From positions 50,178,501 through 50,242,500 of the forward strand of contig CP142452.1 of the NCBI GenBank assembly GCA_038049695.1: a DNA stretch of 64,000 bases, read 5' to 3'. This DNA comes from Cinnamomum chago. Its lineage: Eukaryota > Streptophyta > Magnoliopsida > Laurales > Lauraceae. The notes under the pieces are model-generated. The model was not told where the DNA came from and did no database searches. It saw only the letters and a program-made list of their open reading frames with translations. The first letter of the stretch is position 1. Every line of letters begins with the position of its first letter. A program made the translations under genes and the position numbers. Below are positions 56,763 through 64,000 of the stretch, one piece after another.

Positions 56763-59700
56763 TGTCGCGACCCCGGACCGGGTCCCCACGAAGGAACCGA
56801 TCCGGAGTGATGATGCACGTCACATCTGTTTAATAGTAATATACATTTATTTAATTTCCCACAGGTGTCCGCGGTGAGGATATCACTACCATCAATGAAC
56901 ATTTCTTTTAAGTACGGAAGCATATAGCAAATCAAATAGTCAGATTATCTCTAGTCATGAAAGCATTAACATCAAGTATAAATTACTGTATCAGAATGAG
57001 CAATGAACTATAGCATGTTTCCCACGAGTAGTTAAAGTTTAACAAAAGATCACTTATTTACATTCTCCAAAATTAGAGGCCAACAAAGGCCAATATGAAC
57101 AAAACATAACCCAATGAATGGTTAAATAGCCTTTCCCCAAAATGTTACGCTTCTCATAGCAACCCGATGTCTACATGACATCGTCGGCACGCCACTCGAC
57201 TAGAGGTTGCGGCTCACCTACCGCCTCCTCCGGCTCCTCCTCAAGGAAACCGGCAACGGGACCTGAGTACCAAAGCAAATGGGTCAGACACGATGGTCTG
57301 GCAAGAGAATGTAAGATACAACAACATATAATAATAAAGGAAATACCTTGAAAAGCATAGAAATCTGTTTCAACAAGAACTCTCATAGAGTAGATAAATC
57401 ATTGGTTAGAAAACAGGTAAATACGATAAAACATATCAGGTAACCAAGGAATCGGGAACTAACAAGATGGCAATCACATAAAGCTAAGTTCTTTGTCACG
57501 AAAGTGACAACAGTATAACGGGACGTTAATCTCAGTCACACAAGGTGAGGAGATTCAACGCAAATCATATATACAATATAAATATACGGGACAGGACCAC
57601 GGTAGCGAACCGGGTATCGGGACGGGACCAAGGTAATTGACCGGGTATCGGGATCCAAACTGCAGCTGGCGGGATGGGAGAGGGATCTCCAAGTCGGTGG
57701 ATCAAGCCGACAAGGTATCCAAGCTTAGTGATGCCGACTCATAGGTCAAATGACAAATCGAGACATATGCAAGTAAATCAAGTACAATAAATAAACGAGC
57801 AAGATGGGGGTGTTCAAGGGCACATTGTCGTTTCAAGTCCGATAATACATCTTGGGACAAATAACTGTTACTAGTGTAACTATCATGCTTTCGGGAAAAC
57901 AAATCATATAGTATAATCTTGGAATGAAGTGAAACACTGAACTACAACAATCTCGGGTAAAATACTAGTTTCAAGATCTATTAAAGTGAATAGGGGTCCC
58001 GTATGTCAATTATAAAAAAAGACTCGGTACTCTTCGAGTTTGAAGACATTCCGGGCTCCTTATGCACCTTGAAGTTTCAAAATTTCCAACGAAATCATTG
58101 TGATATGGTTTCTTCCTCAAATGGCCTCATACAATGCTTAATAAATCTCCTTGACATAAAGGGGTTCCCAGAGAATCGACCCAACCATTAAAATAGTTAA
58201 ACATTGTCCCAAACATAGCCTATGCCAGACGAACCGCATCGCTCGCTGGAATGGTTGTCTGGGTGGGTTCGCTCGAGCGAAGTTGAGGTCGCTCGAACGA
58301 ACTCATTGGGTCGAGCGAATATTTAAATGCGTTCGAACGAACAACTCTCTGGAATGAGTTCTGGGATGTCCGCTCGAGCGACCAGGGGTCCGCTCGAGCG
58401 ACCAGGCTACTGGAATGCTCCGAACCCTTTCCTGGACAGGTCGCTCGAGCGAAGTGTCATGGTCGCTCGAGCGAACTGTCCAGAACCTGAATTCGGACCA
58501 GTTCAGCTCCACAATAACTCTTCCTTTTTACAACCCCTTCTTCACTACTTTCATACATCAAATGAGGAGTATAAATCTCCATTCAAATGACCTCAAATCT
58601 CCAACCACATCCATCACATTCTCCTCCATCCATATCACATTCCATACAAGCAAAGAGAAGAAGGAAACCATTTCACACAATATACATATTCAAGACACAA
58701 CAAGAAAACATTAATTGCTATGAGCTAACATGTCTTTATGACCATAAATGCATCCTTTAATACTCCATCAAGAACATTTATTTCAACCATAAACATATTA
58801 ATGAAAACATGAAAATCCATAAATGCTTCACCAACCATTTAAAACTTAAAACACCCAATCATTCACTTGCCTTATGTCCAAGCCAGCCAAAAATCAAGCC
58901 TCTAACACTTCTTAAGCTCACTTCCAAGCTACAATAAAAAACCCCCAAAACAAACCCTAAAATGGGTTACACAAAGAATGAAAATGAAAGAACTTTCAAT
59001 AATGCAAATGGAGCTTATCAAGGGCTAGGAGACAACAAATCTAGAAGATGAAAGGAATTACTTACTTGCAAGGTCTTCTATTGGCAATGGCAAGCTCAAA
59101 GAAAGTCTTGTGATGAATGGTTTTCTCAAGCAATGGTGTCAATGGAGAGCTAGGGTGATGAGGAAGAAGGTGATGATCTCCACTACTCAAGTTGTGCAAG
59201 ATTGGTGCTGAGTTAACTGATTGCAAGCAAGAGTAAGAAGAAGAAGGTAATGAAACCCTAGGTTTTCACTCTCTTGCTGCTGGAAAAAGGAAATGGAATG
59301 AATGAAGGGTTGAGTTCCCTTTTGTTAACAAATGGGGTTGGGTCCCACAACTAACGAAGGTAGTTTGGTTGGAATCATCTCTTTCGGGACCTCGGATCGA
59401 TTCGACAAAGAAGGAAGAAATGATCGTCGAAATATCTAGTTTTCAAAAGTGTATGTTTCGCGGGTTTCGGGAATATCAAGTTTTAGGGTACAGATTTTGT
59501 GTCCAATGACTGTTTTGCCCTCAAGGCTATGAAATCGGGTTTCGGGATCTCAAATGGACACGGGATCAACATGAAAGTTGTATGGAATAACAATACCAAT
59601 AAAACGAGATTAAAACCATGAATACAAAAATCTACGATAAATCCTCGAGCACATGCAAAGTCATGAAGAGGAACCCCCAAAGGGCCCTACTAGCACAAAG

Positions 59701-59830
59701 CAATCAAAACAGCCCAAAACTAGAATCAAAACTATTCCAAACCCAACTTAGTCAAAATCACTAATCAAGCTTAGCACTAACATGCAACTTAATTAGTACT
59801 AATCGGGTTCACTCGGGTCGGGGTCTTACA
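56763..59830 (-). repeat. 5' LTR of the younger Tekay element
   Basis: 3,068 bp, uninterrupted reference for the split 3' LTR. TGTAAGACCCCGACCCG at 59830 and GGTCGCGACA at 56763 in sense. Sequence is very close to the 3' LTR except in the palindrome block. No coding region. Confidence 0.95.
58239..58475 (-). promoter_or_regulatory. XhoI-type palindrome cluster, 5' LTR of younger Tekay
   Basis: TTCGCTCGAGCGAA at 58268-58281, a tandem pair of GTCCGCTCGAGCGACCAGG units (58368-58387 and 58388-58406), and further CGCTCGAGCGA copies to 58475. Copy number differs from the 3' LTR. Confidence 0.65.
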
Positions 59831-59835
59831 CCCCA

Positions 59836-60297
59836 GTCATGGTACAACATTCAACACTCGCATGATTCTTCCCGTAGTGGATGCAAACCACTGGACTCTG
59901 AACATTCTGCTCTAGCCTCTGCCTCTTGTTCTGCTGATTTCTCTGGGGTTGGTGGTTCTGTTCGTTAGTTGGACTCTTTCCCTGAACTCTGAGGATTTTG
60001 TTATGAAAGTTCTCAAATTTATAAGCCCTCTTGACAGCCTCATCGAAAGTTGCAGGTGGTACAACTCTGGTAGCATCTCTCAATGATGGGATTCAGTCCT
60101 TCAAGGAACTTCGTAATCTTCTTCTCAACTGTGTCCACTAACTCCCGAGCATATCTTGATAGTCTCTCAAACTTTGTGAGGTACTCTAGGACTATCAAGT
60201 TGCCTTGAACAAGTTGTTGGAATTCTATTGCTTTTCGTTTCTTGATGTGTGTGGGCACATATTTGTCATGGAACTGCCTCTTGAAGCTAACCCAAAC
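59836..60297 (-). pseudogene. gag: Gag fragment of the older Tekay element
   Basis: VWVSFKRQFHDKYVPTH, KAIEFQQLVQGNLIVLEYL, KFERLSRYARELVDTVE then, after a 2-nt loss near 60070, VVPPATFDEAVKRAYKFENFHN and first knuckle CIHYGKNHASVEC (second Cys replaced by Tyr). The remaining knuckle and pol are at 41916 and below. The N-terminal Gag part (about 170 residues in the younger copy) is deleted at 60297. Confidence 0.9.
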
Positions 60298-63172
60298 CAC
60301 ATGACTAATAACATATCTATATAACTTGACCAATTCATTTCAAAATCACATGACTAATAACATATCTATATAACTTGATTTCAGAGTGAGCAATGATCAT
60401 TATAACATTTTCCCAAAAGTAAAGTTAAATGTTTACACAAAAGATCAGTTAATTAATCACTCCCCAAAAACAAAGGCCAACAAAGGTCAGTACAACCAAA
60501 TGAATGTGTCAGACATAAACCCCAAAAAGTGTTTCGTATCTCAAAGTCTGATTCGATGTCTACATGACATCATTAGCTTGCCATTCAACCTAAGCGTTGT
60601 GGCTCTCCGGCCACCTCCTCCGGCTCCTCCTCGAGAAAGGGGGCATCTGGACCTGAGTACCAAAAGTAGTGGGTCAGATACGACAGTCTGGCAGGTGGGT
60701 GAAAAGATTTAGCAATATGACAATAATTAAATGTACCTTGGAAAACATTGAAGCCTGTTAAAACAATAATTTCTATGAACAAGAATGCATCAACAGTTAG
60801 AAGCATATATGCAATATAAAACATGAAAGGTACCATGCAAACAGGAAACTGGCATAATGGCAACCACACTAAGCTAAATCCTCCATCACTAAAGTGGTGA
60901 GAGCACACCAGGGGCGTTGGTCTCGGACACTCGAGGTGACGAGAACCAAGTAAATATATATATATATATACATATAGCTAGACAAGAACACGGCCGCGGA
61001 ACCGGGTAACGGGATAGGTAGGATCCAGACTACAGCTGGCAGGAACAAGATGGGGACGCCAAGTTGGTGGATCAAACCGACAAGGTTGTCCAAGCTTAGT
61101 GGTGCCGAGTTATAGGTTACAAATAAGAAATCATGACATATACATATACATACAGGTAGGTGTGTAACACCTAAACAAGCGGGACATGGTGCACATAGGC
61201 ACATAAGTCACATTCATGTCAGGTCATGCATATACAGGCTAGCAAGACACTTAAAGTGTATAGTTCAGGCTTTCTGGAACAAGTTAGTTAAAATGACGTG
61301 AAAAAGGGCGAATATATATGAAATCCAAGTACTTGAAAGTACAAGAAGAATTTTCACAAGATACCGGACTATGCATTGAGGATTTAAGATTTAAATCAAG
61401 GAGTGTAAGGTCCTGTATGTCAATTTGTTACTGGCTTGGTACCCATAAGATTTAGGACATTCCAAGCAACCTATACAAATTGATAATTCGAGAGTCCTCA
61501 ATGTATTTTCAAGATGAGATTTTTCCTCTAAAAGTTCCCAAACAGTCCTTCCTAACCATCCCATAAACATAGGGTTGAAAACGATTTTTCTTTCTCCTCA
61601 ATCTCCTAAAATTTCTGGGAGGTCAGTCACCCTGGCGATCAACAGGCGGCTAGCTGCCTGGGCCAGGTCGGCAAGCCAACTAGTCACCGCCTGGTGACCG
61701 CCTTTGCAGGAACCAGAATACCACCTTACTGATATGCTGACCAACCCTGAGCGGTCACCAGGTCGGCTAGCCGACTGATGACCGTCTGTTGATCGCCTAG
61801 TCAGCGGGCAATGCAGATTTTCAACAAATTTCAGCCCCTTTTTCCTCCAATACATTTCTCCTATAAACCTCTTCATTTCCTGTATTAAAATGAGCTCAAA
61901 GGTCCTCCAATTCATCATTCAACACTTCCATTCTCTTCATTTCAAATTCCCCCCTTTCCATCCTTTCCATTCATAATCAATCTCAAAGTAAAGAAAACCC
62001 ATTTATATGAGAAATCATTTGCAACTTGACAACACAATACATGCATTTCCAAGATATGAACAAGAGAGAATCAAACTCATCAATATGCATTTTTAAGAGT
62101 AATGGAAACCATTGCAAAAGAATAGATAAATCACATTAAGAATTATTAGTGAAATATCAAGATTTCTCTATAAAACATGTAAATATTCAAAACAATCCAT
62201 TCATCCACTTGCCTTGGGTCCAAGTAAGCTACTCAAGCCTCTAATCACACTCTTAAGCTCAAATCACCAATCTACACAAAAACCCCCAAATACAACCCAT
62301 TAAAAACCCTAAAAGATCAAAACAATGAAATAGAAAGAGAGAGCTTTAAATAATGGAGAAGGGGCTTCTCAAGGGTCACAAGAATACATATCTAGAAGAT
62401 TGGAGAGGGAACTTACTTGTAGAGTCTTCAAAAACACAAAGTTAGCTCAAGGAGGGTCTTGACATGGGTGGTTTTCTCTCAAAATGACATCAAGAAGAAG
62501 CTTTAGTAGAGAGGAAGAGAATGGTGATCTCCATTTTGATGTTGGTGCAAGTTTGGTGGGGAGATTGAGATGAAGAGAACAAGAAGAAGAAGAGGAGAGC
62601 AAGAAAACCCTAGACTAAGCTTTTTGTGCTGGAAATGGAGAATGAAGAAGAAGAGTCTTTTCTAAAGCAAGTGGGGAGTGGGCTCCACCACTTGAAATCT
62701 TGCAAGGCTGAAAGCATGGTTTTCGGGGCTTCGAATGAATTCGACGAAGACGAAGAAAGTGATCGTCGAAATTTCTAGTTTCTAAAAAGTATATATTTCA
62801 CGGGTTTCGGAGACATTGAAAATAGCATCCAGATTTTCATGTAAAAGACTGATTTGCCCCTAACATAAGAGAAGTAGGGTTTCGGGGTCTCGAACGGGAA
62901 CGAAGTCGACACGAAAGTTGTAGAGATTAATGAGATAAGTAAAACAAGGCTAAAATAAGAATTATAGTAATTTCGAATAATCTCCCAATCACGTGGAAAG
63001 TCAATAAAAGAACCCCCAAAGGGTCCCACTAATCACAAAGGCACAAAAACTCCCCAAAGCTATAACAAAAGCTATTCTAATCCCAACTTAAATCAAAATA
63101 CACTAATCACGCTTAGAATTAAAACACAACTTAATTAACGCTAATCGAGGTCACTCGGATCGGGGTCTTACA
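60298..63172 (-). repeat. Truncated 5' LTR of the older Tekay element
   Basis: From 60332 it matches the 3' LTR from 32186 onward; the last 189 bp (sense) are missing. 60298-60331 is filler: 60298-60329 duplicates 60347-60378 exactly (32 bp). Palindromes at 61643-61660 (one mismatch) and 61762-61775 (perfect GTCGGCTAGCCGAC). LTR end TTACA at 63168-63172. Confidence 0.9.
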
Positions 63173-64000
63173 TTTCACCCTATTGCCTTTAGATGAAAAT
63201 GGTCTTTTGGTCATTTTGCATTCCTGACAGGACTCGCAGACATGCATTGGTTCTACCACCAATAAAGGTAAGATACCATCTTTCACTAGCCTTTCAATCC
63301 CGTTTAGGTTTATATGACCTAGCTTCAAGTGCCAAAGTTTTGTTGGATTAGATGAAGGTGACTTCCTATTTAATGATGTTCTATTAATTATTTCAGCATC
63401 ATGTATCTCATACGTTGTAGGAGTTATCAAATAAAGCACATTGGTTACCATGCCATAACATATAAAAGCACCATTCCTCTTTATGAAAACTTCAGTACCA
63501 AAAGTAATGGAATAACTATTATTCACCAAACTAGAAATTGAAATTAAATGTTGTCGTAAAGACGGTACATGTAACGTGTCTGACAAAACCAATTTATTAT
63601 TTGAAAAACATAAAGTAATAACTCTCACTGAAACAGCCTCCGCCTTAGAATCAGATCCCAGGTTAACAATGATTTCTTCGTCACTATGCCTCTTGGTTTC
63701 CCTAAACCCTTGCAACGAATTATATATGTGATCAGTTTCCCCGTAGTCCATACACCAAGATTCTGAAGTACCGGTTGTTAAACTAACTTAAAAAATAAGT
63801 GACTCAATTATACCTGAGGTCTTATTCTTAGTCAGATATTCTGGACAATTCCTTTTCCAATGTCCTGTCTTACCACAATTGAAACACTTTCCCTTTGACC
63901 CTGAACCCTTAACCTTGGCCACGCCACTATTAGGACCATTCTCCACCTTAGGACCTTTCGAAACTTATTTCTTTTTGCCTTTCTGCCCTTTGCCTTTCGG
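63173..64000 (-). pseudogene. gag-pol: Copia Gag zinc knuckle, protease and integrase N-terminus (decayed)
   Basis: A zinc knuckle CFNCGKTGHWKRNC (about 63843-63888) is followed by a degraded protease site where DSGATDH has become DYGETDH with SLQGFRETKR after it. Then VLSDTLHVPSLRQHLISISSL and the integrase zinc-binding region WHLKLGHINLNGIERL...CESCQECKMTKRPFSSKGNR. A stop after ESLIF separates the knuckle from the protease frame (63131-63751). The sequence is cut at 63172/63173 by the Tekay 5' LTR; the missing continuation is at 31996. Confidence 0.85.

Larger units (their letters stand above)
41917..59830 (-). mobile_element. Younger Tekay/Del-type chromovirus, nearly complete
   Basis: TSD CCCCA (41912-41916 and 59831-59835) inside the gag of the older Tekay element, between its two zinc knuckles. 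5' LTR 56763-59830, PBS 56748-56759, gag-pol 56605-51838, PPT about 51836-51853 (GCCCTAAGGGGTGGAGGA on minus), 3' LTR 41917-51835 including a solo-LTR insertion. Without that insertion it is about 11.1 kb with LTRs of about 3.1 kb. All domains are present in the order Gag, PR, RT, RH, IN, chromodomain, but with six in-frame stops and at least two frameshifts. Confidence 0.95.
31997..63172 (-). mobile_element. Older Tekay/Del-type chromovirus with two nested insertions
   Basis: 3' LTR 31997-35001, 3' PPT at 35002-35019 (minus GCCCTAAAGGGTAGAGGA), pol 35020-36679 plus 39858-41916, gag 59836-60297, truncated 5' LTR 60332-63172. The PBS, leader, first third of gag and 189 bp of the 5' LTR are deleted. 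Flanking pentamers TTTGG (31992-31996) and TTTCA (63173-63177) share only three positions, but the host reading frame closes exactly across the element, supporting a decayed duplication. Without insertions it is about 10.1 kb. The clade call rests on the long (about 3 kb) LTRs, tRNA-Met PBS in its relative, and chromodomain-type C-terminus. Confidence 0.9.
30546..64000 (-). mobile_element. Outermost Ty1/copia retrotransposon, fragments around nested elements
   Basis: Sequence belonging to this element is 63173-64000 (Gag zinc knuckle, protease, start of integrase) and 30546-31996 (rest of integrase, start of RT) on the minus strand; it resumes outside the window on both sides. The Tekay element 31997-63172 interrupts the integrase between FSSKGNR and KDLLELVHTDVCGP. 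The Athila-like element interrupts the RT. No LTR of this element is in the window. It is TNT1-94-like by domain order (integrase before RT) and motifs. Confidence 0.88.

Overview
This window is plant nuclear DNA, very probably from an angiosperm with a repeat-rich genome; the sequence does not identify the species. It holds no intact ordinary gene. Nearly every base can be assigned to transposable elements inserted into one another. For most insertions the boundary is supported directly by TG...CA ends (or CACTA termini), a target-site duplication (TSD), and an uninterrupted copy of the host sequence elsewhere in the window.

Layout: the outermost layer is a decayed Ty1/copia element (minus strand; 30546-31996 and 63173-64000). 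Two large elements sit in it. (1) Left block, 1-30545: the 5' part of an Athila-like Ty3/gypsy element on the minus strand (5' LTR 19007-30545, PBS 18980-18997, gag start at 325, running off the left edge). Its leader carries a CACTA DNA transposon (1191-18317, TSD ATT). That transposon holds the last coding part of a bacterial-type PEP carboxylase gene (7286-7684) and a young non-autonomous Sirevirus-like copia element (8121-16019, TSD GCATG). The Athila-like LTR is itself split by a non-autonomous Tat/Retand-like gypsy element (20514-30049, TSD GGCCC), which hosts two solo LTRs (21872-23361, TSD TGGGG; 25601-29848, TSD GCCCC). (2) Right block, 31997-63172: a Tekay/Del-type chromovirus in the copia integrase. 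Its pol is broken by a solo LTR (36680-39852, TSD TATTC). Its gag is broken by a second, nearly complete Tekay element (41917-59830, TSD CCCCA). The 3' LTR of that second element contains a solo LTR (43283-50098, TSD GGTTT), which contains a truncated Sirevirus-like element (44821-47926). This gives five levels of nesting.

Functionally only mobile-element parts are present: gag, protease, RT, RNase H, integrase and chromodomain remnants, all with stops or frameshifts, plus LTR promoters. One reading frame is intact, a 514-codon coiled-coil plus zinc-knuckle Gag C-terminus in the Sirevirus-like element (12455-13999).

Most interesting structure: about 1.8 kb of non-coding sequence in the Sirevirus-like element (10640-12440) is a string of about 20 short-range inverted repeats whose loops repeatedly carry one motif, ATATRACTAT (ATAGTYATAT in the element's sense). 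Several of the same stems persist in the second, diverged copy at 44890-45410. Also notable: U3 clusters of short palindromes that have the same architecture but a different word in each LTR family, in both copia and gypsy elements; and the PEP carboxylase fragment inside a CACTA element.
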